A stretch of 64,000 nt of DNA from Streptomyces sp. NBC_01268 (GTDB lineage Bacteria > Actinomycetota > Actinomycetes > Streptomycetales > Streptomycetaceae): contig NZ_CP108454.1 of assembly GCF_036240795.1 (NCBI RefSeq), forward strand, positions 2,294,001 through 2,358,000, in the 5' to 3' direction. Position 1 is the first letter of the stretch. Each line of letters begins with the position of its first letter. Of the stretch, positions 34,982 to 43,925 are shown piece after piece. A model generated the notes under the pieces. That model did not search any database and had not been told where the DNA came from. It was given only the letters and a program-made list of their open reading frames with translations. The translations under genes and the position numbers were made by a program.

Positions 34982-36210
34982 TTCGTTCCCGCCTTCCCCC
35001 GCCGCTCCCGCGGTGCCCGCGGGACTTTCAGTTCCACTTCGGTGCCCTGGCCCGGGACCGAGATCAGTTCGGCGCTGCCGCCGAGGTCCCGCAGTCTGCC
35101 CCGGATGGACAGGGCGACGCCCATCCGGCCCTCGCCCTCGGCCTGGGCGAGCCGGCCCTCGGGGATCCCGGGGCCGTCGTCCCGGACCGTCACGATCACC
35201 TCGTCGCCCCAGTCCTCGACCAGGATCCAGGCCCGCGCGCCGTCGCCCGCGTGCACCCGCACATTGTCCAGGGCGGCGCCGACGGCGGCGGCCAGTTCGC
35301 GGGCGGCGGGGGGCGGCAGGAGGACCGGGGTGCCCGGGTCGGACAGGGTCACCCGGGAGCCGGCGCGCGGCACGAGCAGGGCGCGCAGGTCGAGGTCGGC
35401 GCCGGAGCGGAGCTCGTCGTCGGGCTCCTCCACGACCCGGACGACCGCGCCCTCGGACTCGTCCTCGGAGACGTACGAGGTACGGGTGAGCCCGCCGGCG
35501 ACCAGGGTGCGCAGGGCGACCTCCTGCTCGCCGGCCATCCGGCCCAGCTCGGCCGCCTCGCCGCCGAGCGCGGTGCCGCGCCGCTGCACCATGGCGAGGA
35601 CCTGGAGCACGCTGTCGTGGATGTCGCGGGCGAGCCGCTCCCGCTCGCGGGTCGCGGCCTCGATCTCCAGGGCGCGGGCGAGGGTGCGCTCGGAGGCGCG
35701 GGCGACCTCGACCACGTACCCGATGGCGATGGAGGCGACCCAGACGAGCAGCACGTTGTGCAGGGTGTCGCGGCTGGGGTGGCCGCGCTCGATGATGTTG
35801 GCGACGGCCACGAGGGAGGAGGCGAAGCCCGCCCAGCGCCAGCCGCCCTTGATCGCGTACGCGAGGACGGCGCCCGCCGTCCATATGGAGGGGAGGGTGG
35901 TGCCGTCCATCGACTGGGCCTGCTCGTCGGCGAGCGGGGTGAGGAGGATGCCGGCGAGGGCGAGGGTGAGGTCGGCGACGAGGAAGCGCCGGGTGCAGCT
36001 GACCGCGCTCGCCACCTTGGGGAGGGTGGCGAGGGTCCAGACGCACATGACGGCGAGGAAGCCGACCGCCACCCAGGGGCGTTCGTAGCGGCCGTGCCCG
36101 AAGGCGAAGAGCAGTACCGCGTAGATCATCGTCAGGACGCGGTACGCGGTGAGCGCGCGCCACAACGGCTGCTCGACCGACATGCGCACGACCCGTTCGC
36201 GCCTGGCCAT
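34978..36210 (-). CDS. macS: Sensor histidine kinase, MacS-like
   Basis: 410 residues from ATG 36210 (AGGGG upstream); other in-frame starts lie at 36219 and 36183. Five or six membrane segments fill residues 20-170 with almost no extracellular loop. HisKA_3 dimerisation with His198 (RERLARDIHDSVLQVLAMVQRRG) and a HATPase domain follow (ALDNVRVHAG, VRDDGPGIPEG). The signal is probably sensed within the membrane. The gene overlaps the response-regulator gene downstream by four bases. Named by synteny with MacS. Confidence 0.88.
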   Translation of the reverse strand: MARRERVVRMSVEQPLWRALTAYRVLTMIYAVLLFAFGHGRYERPWVAVGFLAVMCVWTLATLPKVASAVSCTRRFLVADLTLALAGILLTPLADEQAQSMDGTTLPSIWTAGAVLAYAIKGGWRWAGFASSLVAVANIIERGHPSRDTLHNVLLVWVASIAIGYVVEVARASERTLARALEIEAATRERERLARDIHDSVLQVLAMVQRRGTALGGEAAELGRMAGEQEVALRTLVAGGLTRTSYVSEDESEGAVVRVVEEPDDELRSGADLDLRALLVPRAGSRVTLSDPGTPVLLPPPAARELAAAVGAALDNVRVHAGDGARAWILVEDWGDEVIVTVRDDGPGIPEGRLAQAEGEGRMGVALSIRGRLRDLGGSAELISVPGQGTEVELKVPRAPRERRGKAGTK

Positions 36211-36245
36211 CTTCCCCACCCCTGGGCGCTCCCCTCGTCAGAGGG

Positions 36246-36992
36246 TCAGGCGCCGGACTCTTCCCGTGCCGCGATCTCGGCCTTGACGGCCTCCTTGGCG
36301 GCCTTCTGGGCATCGGCGATCTGCCGCTTGGCGGCGGTCGCGTAGATGTCCACGTACTCCTGGCCGGAGAGCTTCATGATCTCGTACATGACCTCGTCCG
36401 TCACCGAGCGCAGGATGAAGCGGTCGCCCTCCATGCCCTGGTAGCGGGTGAAGTCGAGCGGCTTGCCGATCCGGATGCCCGGGCGCATCAGCTTGGGGAC
36501 GACCTTGCCGGGCGGCTGGATCTTCTCGGTGTCGATCATGGCGATCGGGATCACGGGGGCGCCGGTGGCGAGCGCCACGCGGGCGAGGCCGCCGGGCTTG
36601 CCGCGGTACAGGCGTCCGTCGGGCGAGCGGGTGCCCTCGGGGTAGATGCCGAAGAGGCCGCCGCCCTCGATGACCTCGATGCCGGCCTTGATCGCCGCCT
36701 CGCCCGCGCCGCGGGCTCCGGAGCGGTCCACCGGGAGCTGGCCGACGCCCTTGAAGAAGGCGGCCGTCAGCTTGCCCTTGACGCCGGGGGTGGTGAAGTA
36801 CTCGGCCTTGGCGATGAAGGTCACCTTGCGGTCGAGGACCGCGGGCAGGAAGAAGGAGTCCGAGAAGGAGAGGTGGTTGCTCGCGAGGATCGCCGGCCCC
36901 TCGGCGGGGATGTTCTCCAGGCCCTCCACCCAGGGCCTGAAGGCGAGCTTCAGGGACCCGCCGAGAGAGAACTTCATTGCGCCGTAGATCAA
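36246..36992 (-). CDS. 1-acyl-glycerol-3-phosphate acyltransferase (PlsC family)
   Basis: About 248 residues from TTG 36992 (GGAAGG nine bases upstream); a GTG at 37019 and an ATG at 36977 are alternatives. The acyltransferase motifs are HX4D in ASNHLSFSDSFF, then FIAKAEYFTTPGVKG, IYPEGTRSPDGRLYRGKPG with EGTR, and VIPIAM. It would acylate lysophosphatidic acid or a related glycolipid at the membrane. The tail is Lys/Ala-rich and helical (AAKRQIADAQKAAKEAVKAEIAAREE). It lies 35 bases upstream of macS and may be co-transcribed. Confidence 0.88.
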   Translation of the reverse strand: MIYGAMKFSLGGSLKLAFRPWVEGLENIPAEGPAILASNHLSFSDSFFLPAVLDRKVTFIAKAEYFTTPGVKGKLTAAFFKGVGQLPVDRSGARGAGEAAIKAGIEVIEGGGLFGIYPEGTRSPDGRLYRGKPGGLARVALATGAPVIPIAMIDTEKIQPPGKVVPKLMRPGIRIGKPLDFTRYQGMEGDRFILRSVTDEVMYEIMKLSGQEYVDIYATAAKRQIADAQKAAKEAVKAEIAAREESGA

Positions 36993-37213
36993 CTCGCCAT
37001 GCCTTCCGTGTGCCGTCACGACGACTTTATCCCGTACGGGCCCGGCCGGACCGCCGTGGGCGGCGCGGGCGCACCGGGCCGTCGTGCTCCTTCGTGCGAA
37101 CGGCCCTGGTCGGTGTCGGTCCGGTCGCGTACGGTGAAAGCCTTCCCCTTTCCGTCGCCGCTTCGGGCGTCCGCGAGAGCCAGGCCCGAAGTCGAACCCG
37201 AACAGGAGACCCC

Positions 37214-37996
37214 GTGCCGGTCCTTCCTGGAGCCGAGCCGTACCGCCACGAGGGCGGAGAGGTCGGCGTACTCCTCTGTCACGGATTCACCGGTTCCCCG
37301 CAGTCGCTGCGTCCCTGGGCCGAGTACCTGGCCGAGCGCGGCCTCACGGTGTCGCTGCCGCTGCTGCCCGGGCACGGCACGCGCTGGCAGGACATGCAGC
37401 TCACCACCTGGGAGGACTGGTACGCGGAGGTCGACCAGGCCCTGCGCGAGCTGTCCGCCCGCTGCGAGCGGGTCTTCGTCATGGGCCTGTCGATGGGAGG
37501 GGCGCTGACCCTGCGGCTCGCGGCACGGCACGGCGAGGCGGTCAGCGGCATCGTCCTGGTCAACCCGGGCAACAAGGTGCACGGCCTGGCCGCGAAGGCG
37601 CTGCCGGTGGTCCGGCACCTGGTGCCGTCGACCAAGGGCATCGCCAGCGACATCGCGAAGCCGGGCGCGGCCGAGGTCGGCTACGACCGGGTGCCGCTGC
37701 ACGCGGCGCACTCGCTGCGGCGCTTCTTCCAGGTCGTGGACGCGGAGCTGCCGCAGGTGACGCAGCCGATGGTGCTGCTGCACAGCCCGCGGGACCACGT
37801 GGTGCCGCCGGTGGACTCGGCGCGCGTGCTGAGCCGGGTCTCGTCGACGGACGTGAAGGAGGTCCTGCTGGAACAGAGCTACCACGTGGCGACGTTGGAC
37901 CACGACGCGGAGCGGATCTTCGATGAGAGCTGGGCGTTCGTGTCCCGGCTCGCTCCGGAACTCGTCGGCGAGAAGGGGAGCGCGAGCGGTGGCTGA
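37214..37996 (+). CDS. Alpha/beta hydrolase, carboxylesterase/monoacylglycerol lipase type
   Basis: 260 residues from GTG 37214 with AGGAG seven bases upstream. Oxyanion motif LLCHGFTGSP (about 20-29), LPLLPGHGTRWQD, nucleophile Ser93 in VMGLSMGGAL, Asp in LLHSPRDHVVPP and His in LEQSYHVATLDHD complete the triad. This order and the cap sequence match the Est30/monoacylglycerol lipase group. A role on lipids next to the divergent acyltransferase gene is plausible but unproven. It overlaps the next gene by eight bases. Confidence 0.88.
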   Translation: MPVLPGAEPYRHEGGEVGVLLCHGFTGSPQSLRPWAEYLAERGLTVSLPLLPGHGTRWQDMQLTTWEDWYAEVDQALRELSARCERVFVMGLSMGGALTLRLAARHGEAVSGIVLVNPGNKVHGLAAKALPVVRHLVPSTKGIASDIAKPGAAEVGYDRVPLHAAHSLRRFFQVVDAELPQVTQPMVLLHSPRDHVVPPVDSARVLSRVSSTDVKEVLLEQSYHVATLDHDAERIFDESWAFVSRLAPELVGEKGSASGG

Positions 37997-38702
37997 GCAG
38001 CAGGACGGGGAGCGCGAGCCGCAGCCCATCGACGAGGAGGCGGCCTGGGCCGCGATCGTCGCGGGCTACGGCGAGGAGCCGGTGGACCCGCCGGGCACCA
38101 GGCCGTTCCGGCCGGTGGAGGACCTGGCGCTGCCGCCGATGCCCGAAAAGGGCGGGGCGGCGGCGAAGCCGGACAAGTTCAGGAAGCCGGCGGCCGAGGA
38201 CGAGGGCGCGGCGGGCGCGGCGGGCACGGAGGACGCCGAGGGCGGGGCGGACGACGCCGACGGCGCGAACGGCACCGACGGCACCGACGGTGGCTCCGAG
38301 GGGGCCGGGCGGCCCGCGCTCGGCTCGTCGATCGTCTTCGCGCCGGGTGTGGGCGTCGGCCCGCGCGACTACTCGGTGGCCGACCCGGACGAGGCGCCGG
38401 AGGGCGCGAAGGGCAAGGGCCGCAAGGGCGCGGACGATTCCGACGAGGGCCATTTCGTCCCGCCGGAGCCGCCGCCGCTGCCGGAGGCCGACACGACGAC
38501 CAAGTTCGCCTGGCTCGCGGTGGTCGGGGGCCCGGTCCTGCTGCTGCTCGCGGTGCTGCTCCAGTGGGACATGACCTGGTGGCTGACCACCCTGTGCGTG
38601 GGCGGCTTCCTGGGCGGCTTCGTGACGCTGGTGGCCCGGATGAAGCACGACGACGAGGACGAGGACGGCTTCGACGACCCGGGGCGCGGGGCGGTCGTGT
38701 AG
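37989..38702 (+). CDS. Acidic membrane protein of unknown function
   Basis: 237 residues from GTG 37989, overlapping the hydrolase stop. The N-terminus starts EEAAWAAIVAGYGEEP, then a long stretch of Ala, Gly, Asp and Glu (about 50-150) is low-complexity. Two membrane segments lie near 170-215 (FAWLAVVGGPVLLLLAVLLQW and WLTTLCVGGFLGGFVTLVA). The end MKHDDEDEDGFDDPG is strongly acidic. I recognise no family beyond streptomycete hypothetical proteins. Translational coupling suggests it works with the hydrolase. Confidence 0.82.
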   Translation: MAEQQDGEREPQPIDEEAAWAAIVAGYGEEPVDPPGTRPFRPVEDLALPPMPEKGGAAAKPDKFRKPAAEDEGAAGAAGTEDAEGGADDADGANGTDGTDGGSEGAGRPALGSSIVFAPGVGVGPRDYSVADPDEAPEGAKGKGRKGADDSDEGHFVPPEPPPLPEADTTTKFAWLAVVGGPVLLLLAVLLQWDMTWWLTTLCVGGFLGGFVTLVARMKHDDEDEDGFDDPGRGAVV

Positions 38703-38706
38703 CTCC

Positions 38707-39477
38707 TCAGGAGGGGGACGCGGCAGGGATACGGACCACCGCCAGCACCGGCAGGTGGTCCGTCGCCGTTCTCAGGTCGTGCGGGTCGAGGTCCGTGGGG
38801 ACGCCGCAGGTGAGGATCTCGATGCCCGGGGTGGCGAGGACCGCGTCGATGCGCTGGTGCGGGGCGGTCGTGCCGAAGGTGTGTTCGGCGCCCCAGGGGC
38901 TGGTGGCCCAGCCGTCCTGGAGCTCCTTGGCGAGGCGGCCGAAGCCGCGCCCGCCGGGGCCCTCGTTGAGGTCGCCGGCGACGATCACGTGCGGGGTGCC
39001 GAGGGCGGCGACCCGGTCGAGGACGAGCCCGGCCTGGGCGTAGCGCTCGTCGGCGCGCAGGCTCAGGTGGCAGCTGACGAGTCCGACCCGGGCGCCGCCG
39101 AGGCGGACCACGGCGGTGGCGAGGCCGCGCCGGTGGAGTCCCGGGGTGAGCGGGAGGAGGACGTCCTCGGTGCGTTCGACGGTGGCCCGCAGGGAGCACA
39201 GCAGCATGGGTCCGGCGGCGGTGGCGCCGCCGCCGAGGACCACGAGTTCGCTCTTGGCCGCGAGCCGGGCCGCGTGCTTGCGCCAGCGGAAGAAGCGCGG
39301 GGCCTCCTGGACGAAGACCAGGTCGGGGGCGCAGGCCCGGATCACCCGGGCGAGGGCGTCCTCGTCGTCGCGCATCGAGCGGATGTTGTAGGACAGGACC
39401 CGGACGACGGCCGAACCGTCCGATTCCGTACGGGACTTGGGCAGCTCGCTGATCGAGGTGTTCGCACCGGTCGCCAT
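38707..39477 (-). CDS. Endonuclease/exonuclease/phosphatase family protein
   Basis: 256 residues from ATG 39477. EEP fold: [14 protein letters not shown] (Asn), DLVFVQEAP (Glu), [32 protein letters not shown] (Asp/Asn) and the final [10 protein letters not shown] (Asp-His). This set of metal-binding residues is complete, so it should be a Mg-dependent hydrolase of nucleic acid or phosphoester bonds. The substrate cannot be told. No signal peptide is obvious. It converges on the acidic membrane protein gene with four bases between stops. Confidence 0.87.
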   Translation of the reverse strand: MATGANTSISELPKSRTESDGSAVVRVLSYNIRSMRDDEDALARVIRACAPDLVFVQEAPRFFRWRKHAARLAAKSELVVLGGGATAAGPMLLCSLRATVERTEDVLLPLTPGLHRRGLATAVVRLGGARVGLVSCHLSLRADERYAQAGLVLDRVAALGTPHVIVAGDLNEGPGGRGFGRLAKELQDGWATSPWGAEHTFGTTAPHQRIDAVLATPGIEILTCGVPTDLDPHDLRTATDHLPVLAVVRIPAASPS

Positions 39478-39492
39478 GGGCCCAAGATAGGC

Positions 39493-39532
39493 GCAGTGCC
39501 CGCCGCGCCCCAGAGGGCGCGACGGGCACTGC
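39493..39532 (-). terminator. Hairpin after glkA
   Basis: GCAGTGCCCG (39493-39502) pairs with CGGGCACTGC (39523-39532), and CGCGCCC/GGGCGCG-type pairing continues inside. It lies 24 bases past the glkA stop. Confidence 0.8.
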
Positions 39533-39555
39533 CGCGAAGGGGTGGCCGCCGGGAG

Positions 39556-40497
39556 TCAGCCCTGGCGGGCCAGGTCGGCCGCGCCGACCAGTCCGGCCTT
39601 GTTGCCGAGCTGCGCGGCGAGCACCTGCGCGTGCGGACGCCACTGGCCGCCGATCAGCCAGCGCCGGAAGGACTTGCGGATCGGGTCCAGGACCAGCTCG
39701 CCCTCGTCGGAGACGCCGCCGCCGACGATGAACGCCGAGGGGTCGAAGAGCGAGGCCAGGTCGGCGAGGCCCGCTCCGGCCCAACGGGCCAGCTCGCGGA
39801 AGGAGTCGACGGCGACCGGGTCGCCCGCGCGGGCGGCCTCGCTGATGTGCTTGCCCTCGATGCCCTCGGGGGTGCCGTCGCCGAGCCCGAGCAGGACCGC
39901 GGCGTGCTCGGGGGTGGCGGCGGCGCGCTGCTTCGCGTACCGGACGAGGGCGCGGCCGGAGGCGTACTGCTCCCAGCAGCCCTGGCTGCCGCAGCCGCAC
40001 AGCAGGCCGTCGGGGACGACCCGGATGTGGCCGAACTCGGCGGCGACGCCGAAGCGGCCGCGGCGCAGCTTGTTGCCGATGATGATGCCGCCGCCGAGGC
40101 CGGTGCCGAGGGTGATGCAGATGACGTCCTCGTGGCCCTGGCCGGCGCCGAAGCGGTACTCGCCCCAGGCGGCGGCGTTGGCGTCGTTCTCCACGACCAC
40201 GGGGAGGCCGACCCGCTGCTCGACCTTGTCCTTCAGCGGCTCGTGCCGCCAGTCGATGTTCGGCGCGAAGAGGACGGTGGCGCGCTTGTCGTCGACGTAG
40301 CCCGCGGCTCCGATGCCGACGGCCTCGATCTGGTGCCCCTTGCCGGCCTCGGAGACCGCGGCGCAGATGGCGTCGACGATGCCCTCGGGGGTCGGCGGGG
40401 TGGGCACGGTGTGGGTGTCGAGGATCTTGCCGTCCTCGTCGACCACGCCGGCCGCGATCTTCGTGCCGCCGATGTCGACGCCGATGGTGAGTGCCAT
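39556..40497 (-). CDS. glkA: Glucokinase (ROK family)
   Basis: 313 residues from ATG 40497. The ATP-binding IGVDIGGTKIAAGVVD starts the protein. VVENDANAAAWGEYRFGAG carries the catalytic Asp, and ITLGTGLGGGIIIG follows. The zinc-binding ROK motif is CGCGSQGCWEQYASG after AAEFGHIRV. In S. coelicolor glucokinase GlkA is both the glucose kinase and the key player in carbon catabolite repression. The upstream DUF5304 gene corresponds by position to SCO2127, which has been tied to glucose regulation. Ortholog identity is strongly supported by this pair. Confidence 0.95.
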   Translation of the reverse strand: MALTIGVDIGGTKIAAGVVDEDGKILDTHTVPTPPTPEGIVDAICAAVSEAGKGHQIEAVGIGAAGYVDDKRATVLFAPNIDWRHEPLKDKVEQRVGLPVVVENDANAAAWGEYRFGAGQGHEDVICITLGTGLGGGIIIGNKLRRGRFGVAAEFGHIRVVPDGLLCGCGSQGCWEQYASGRALVRYAKQRAAATPEHAAVLLGLGDGTPEGIEGKHISEAARAGDPVAVDSFRELARWAGAGLADLASLFDPSAFIVGGGVSDEGELVLDPIRKSFRRWLIGGQWRPHAQVLAAQLGNKAGLVGAADLARQG

Positions 40498-40563
40498 GTG
40501 TCCCTCAGTTTTCGGTCGAGCCCCGCTAGGGCCAACCGTACCCGAGGGGGAGGGCGCTCCCGA

Positions 40564-40995
40564 TCAGTCCAGATCGATGTGCTGCCCGGTTCCCGGGCCT
40601 TCGTCGCGGCCCTCGTCGCGCGGATCACCCGGTTCCGTGCCGCGGGTGTCGCCGCGGGTCCAGCGGGTCTCGTGGCCCTGGACGGCCGAGCGGTAGGCGG
40701 CGAGGAGCTCGTTGCCGGCGGCCGCAAGGTGGTCGAAGACCTCCGGATTGCGCTCGATGACGGGCTCGACCAGGGACTTCGCCTGGTTGACGACCTGGTG
40801 GACGGTCTCGGCGGCCTGGCCGCCGAGGAGGGGGCCGCCGAGGGTGCCGGAGAACTTCTCGGCGACGGCCTCGAACAGCTTGCGGAACTCCTCGGCCGGG
40901 GTGCCGGGCTCCTCGCCGCGCTCGGCACGGCGGCGGGCCTTCTCGGCCTCCAGGTCCTCGGCGCAGGCCTTGGCCCAGGCGTCCCCATCGCTCAT
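40564..40995 (-). CDS. DUF5304 protein upstream of glkA
   Basis: 143 residues from ATG 40995 (GAGGAG six bases upstream). Soluble, highly charged and helical: MSDGDAWAKACAEDLEAEKARRRAERGEEPG at the start, a central helical part ending VEPVIERNPEVFDHLAAAGNELLAAYRSAVQGHE, and a disordered acidic tail ending GQHIDLD. No catalytic motif is visible. From memory, the orthologous position in S. coelicolor (SCO2127) influences glkA expression and glucose repression. A 66-base gap separates it from glkA. Confidence 0.83.
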   Translation of the reverse strand: MSDGDAWAKACAEDLEAEKARRRAERGEEPGTPAEEFRKLFEAVAEKFSGTLGGPLLGGQAAETVHQVVNQAKSLVEPVIERNPEVFDHLAAAGNELLAAYRSAVQGHETRWTRGDTRGTEPGDPRDEGRDEGPGTGQHIDLD

Positions 40996-41045
40996 GGCGT
41001 ACTCCTCAGGTTCTCTACCGTCGACGGTACACGCCTCGCGGGGGC

Positions 41046-42179
41046 TCAGGGAGCGGCCTTCGGCCAGAGTCCGGGGTCGGGAGTGAAGCGGATCCGGAGG
41101 TCGCCCTCGACGAGTCCGGCGCCGGTGACGGCGCAGCGGCGCAGTACGGCCGGGAGCGGGACGTTGCGGCGGAAGGGTCCGGCGGAGAGGAGCAGTTCGT
41201 CGCCGCGGCGGACCAGGGAGAGGGCCTCCTTGACGGCGCCGGGCAGCGGGACGTGCCAGACCAGGATGCCGTCCGCCTCGCGCCGGTCCTCGACCCGCCA
41301 GCCGGGCGCGGGGGCGGCGGGCCGGTCCTCGACGGCGAGCAGGGCGAGGTCCTCGGGGCCGCGGGGCGCCCGTCCGAGGTGCGGCAGCTCGCGCACGGCG
41401 GGGTGCTCCTCGCGCAGGGCGGCGAGGTGTCGGTGCTGCTCGGCGGCGAGGCCGGCGAACCAGGGGTCCGCGGAGTCGGCGGGCAGCACCCGGTTGGCGA
41501 CGACGGCGTCGAGGGCGAGGCCCTGGAGGGCGAGGCCGAGGCGGGCGGTGCGCAGGGCGTCGGAGGCGGCGGGTCCGGGCTCGACGACGAGCCGGACGCG
41601 GGTGTCCGGGGAGTCGACGACGTCCTGGACGGCGGCGAGCTCCGCCTCCCAGCGGGCGGTGGTCTCGTACAGCCACTGTGCGGGCAGGGGTACGCCGGCG
41701 AGCTGGGCGAGCATGGGGCGCAGCGCGCGGGCGGCCTGCCGCTCGGGGGGCAGCAGGCGGCGCAGGTAGCGGCGCAGCTGTTCGGGCAGGGCGAGCAGGG
41801 CGAGGGCCTCGCGCAGCGGGGGCAGGTCGACGACGACCAGGTCGGCGTCGGTGGCCGCCGCGTCCCGTACGGCCCTGAGCAGGGCGAACTGGGCGCTGCC
41901 GGGGAGCTCGGTGAGCTCGGCGTCCTCGAAGGGGGTGGTGCCGAGGAGGTCCAGGGCGGTGGCGGAGCGGGACTGGAGGGCGAGGAACTCCCTGCGGAAG
42001 TCCGCGGCGGGTTCGGGGGTGAGGAGGCGGAGGGTGTCCGCGGAGGTCGTCGACGCGGGGTCGGCGTCCGCCGACACCAGCTGGACACGGCGGCCCGCCT
42101 TCGCCTCGGCGAGGGCCGTGCCCGTGGCGACGGCGGTGCGTCCGGCTCCGCCGGTTCCGGTGACGAGGATGATCCGCAT
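41046..42179 (-). CDS. ArsA-like P-loop ATPase
   Basis: 377 residues from ATG 42179. MRIILVTGTGGAGRTAVATGTALAEAKAGRRVQLVSADADPAS is the deviant P-loop of the ArsA/MinD/Get3 class. Family members normally read KGGVGKT; here both Lys are replaced (TGGAGRT), a form I recall in actinobacterial relatives. VVVDLPPLREALALLALPEQLRRYLRRLLPP matches the family. There is no metal-binding Cys set, so arsenite export is unlikely. Some actinobacterial ArsA-like ATPases occur in pairs; here only one is present. Role unknown. Confidence 0.82.
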   Translation of the reverse strand: MRIILVTGTGGAGRTAVATGTALAEAKAGRRVQLVSADADPASTTSADTLRLLTPEPAADFRREFLALQSRSATALDLLGTTPFEDAELTELPGSAQFALLRAVRDAAATDADLVVVDLPPLREALALLALPEQLRRYLRRLLPPERQAARALRPMLAQLAGVPLPAQWLYETTARWEAELAAVQDVVDSPDTRVRLVVEPGPAASDALRTARLGLALQGLALDAVVANRVLPADSADPWFAGLAAEQHRHLAALREEHPAVRELPHLGRAPRGPEDLALLAVEDRPAAPAPGWRVEDRREADGILVWHVPLPGAVKEALSLVRRGDELLLSAGPFRRNVPLPAVLRRCAVTGAGLVEGDLRIRFTPDPGLWPKAAP

Positions 42180-42336
42180 GGGGCGACCGTACCGGTGCCC
42201 CGCGCCGTCCCGTGCGCCCACCCGTCCCGCCCCGGCGGGACGAGCCCCCACGGGGCCGGAGCCGGGGGCGGGCAGGCAGACGGACGGGCGGACGGACAGG
42301 GCCAGGGTGGAGATCCCGGGAAGGTCGGTCTCTCGG

Positions 42337-42780
42337 TTACTTCGCCGACTCGACGCGCTGCTTCAGGCCCTGGAGGGCGCGGTCGATGATGACCTTCTCG
42401 GCCTTGCGCTTGATCATGCCGAGCATGGGGATCTTGACGTCGACGGTCAGCTGGTAGGTGACCTCGGTGCGGGCGCCGCCGGCGGCCGGGGCGAGGCGGT
42501 AGGAGCCGTCGAGGGAGCGGAGCATCTGGGACTTGACGAGGGTCCAGCTGACCTCGTCGTCGCCGGTCCAGGTGTAGGCGAGAGTGTGGTCGTCCTTGAT
42601 GGCGCCCGCGTCGAGGAGGAGGCGGACCTTCTCCGCGCGGCCGGCCCCGTCGGTCTCCAGGACCTCGGCCTCCTTCACCTCGCCCGTCCACTCGGGGTAG
42701 CGCGCGAAGTCGGCGATCACGCTCATGACCTCGGCCGGGGCCGCCTCGATGGTGATGCTCGAGCTGGTGTGTTCCGCCAT
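42337..42780 (-). CDS. SRPBCC (START-like) ligand-binding protein
   Basis: 147 residues from ATG 42780. The helix-grip fold of the polyketide cyclase/coenzyme Q-binding COQ10 group: SSSITIEAAPAEVMSVIADFARYPEWTGEVKEAEVLE at the start, WTLVKSQMLRSLDGSYRLAPA in the middle and a long C-terminal helix (IKRKAEKVIIDRALQGLKQRVE). Such proteins bind hydrophobic ligands. It probably forms a transcription unit with the ArsA-like ATPase 157 bases downstream. The ligand is not predictable. Confidence 0.87.
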   Translation of the reverse strand: MAEHTSSSITIEAAPAEVMSVIADFARYPEWTGEVKEAEVLETDGAGRAEKVRLLLDAGAIKDDHTLAYTWTGDDEVSWTLVKSQMLRSLDGSYRLAPAAGGARTEVTYQLTVDVKIPMLGMIKRKAEKVIIDRALQGLKQRVESAK

Positions 42781-42875
42781 CGCGGGCGCTCCTCGTAAGG
42801 ACAGGTGGGGGACGGTACGGATCGTGCGGTGACCTACGTCGGAAAAGAGGCTATCGCGCCGTCATCGGGCATCCG

Positions 42876-43643
42876 TCACCACTCCAGCGTCCACGGCCGG
42901 CCGGTCGCCGCGAAGTGGCCGACGTTCACGCACTCGGTCGCGCCGATCCGCATCCGGCGGGCCAGCGGCTGGTGGACGTGGCCGAAGAGGGCGTAGCGGG
43001 GGCGGACCCGGTGGATGGCGTCGAGCAGGGCGCGGCTGCCGCGTTCGAAGCGGCGGGCGACGGTGTCGTAGGTGAGCTCGGCGACGTCCGGCGGGATGTG
43101 GGAGCAGAGCACGTCGACCTCGCCGAGGGCCTCGACCTTGGCCGCGTACTCCTCTTCGGAGATCTCGTACGGGGTGCGCATGGGGCTGTGCAGGCCGCCG
43201 CCGACGAAGCCGAAGACGAGGCCGCCCAGCTCGATCCGGTCGCCGTCGAGGACGGTGGTGCCGGGGCGGGCGTACTCGGGCCAGAGGCCGGGGACGTCGA
43301 CGTTGCCGTAGGTCGCGTACGTGGGGGTGGGGAAGGCGGCGAACATCTCGGCGTACTGGCGGCGGACGGCGGACTCGATGGCGGTGGCGCGGTCGATGCC
43401 GAGCTCGGCCCAGAGACGGCGGCCCAGGTCGCGGGCCTCGTCGAAGCGGCGGGCGGTGCGCAGTTCGACGATGAGGTCGGCGTTCTCCACGCCGAAGAGG
43501 TCGGGGAAGATTCCGCGCGCGTGATCGGCGTAGTCGAGGAAGAGCACCAGGTCCCCGAGGCATATGAGGGCGTCGGCGCCCTCCCCCGCCGTGGCGAGGG
43601 CCCCGGTGTTGCCGTGTACGTCGCTCACCACGTTGATCCTCAT
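42876..43643 (-). CDS. Calcineurin-like metallophosphoesterase
   Basis: 255 residues from ATG 43643. The five metallophosphoesterase motifs are present: VVSDVHGN (Asp8, His10), CLGDLVLF, YGNVDVP, LCSHIPPD and FGHVHQP. Two metal ions and phosphoester hydrolysis are expected, with an unknown substrate. The ending ATECVNVGHFAATGRPWTLEW is a typical YfcE/MJ0936-style tail. It is divergent from the acyl-CoA synthetase gene across a 282-base gap in which I see no certain promoter and no gene. Confidence 0.88.
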   Translation of the reverse strand: MRINVVSDVHGNTGALATAGEGADALICLGDLVLFLDYADHARGIFPDLFGVENADLIVELRTARRFDEARDLGRRLWAELGIDRATAIESAVRRQYAEMFAAFPTPTYATYGNVDVPGLWPEYARPGTTVLDGDRIELGGLVFGFVGGGLHSPMRTPYEISEEEYAAKVEALGEVDVLCSHIPPDVAELTYDTVARRFERGSRALLDAIHRVRPRYALFGHVHQPLARRMRIGATECVNVGHFAATGRPWTLEW

Positions 43644-43925
43644 GGCGTCAGCGTAGGGGGCGGGGCCTCCCGTGTGGTGCCGCACGGTCGGACCTGCGGT
43701 TACTTCCGAGTCGGGAAAGCGGTGGATTACTGTGCGCGAAGCAACGCCATACACGTGTGACGCATGGAACATCTGGCCAGGACCCCCTATCCGGAACCGC
43801 GTACTGATGGGTAACGTCCGGGCAGTCCGGTCGTGCTCACCCCCACTGAGCACCTGCCCGATCTTGGACCGCACCGACGCATCACACAGAGCCGTGGCGC
43901 CGGCGCCCGATGAGGAGCAGCAGTC

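Noticed and set aside
34307..36313. A 668-residue fusion of the region upstream of the response regulator
   Set aside because: The first 440 residues are the histidine kinase gene in the wrong frame; the regulator starts at GTG 34981 overlapping the kinase stop.
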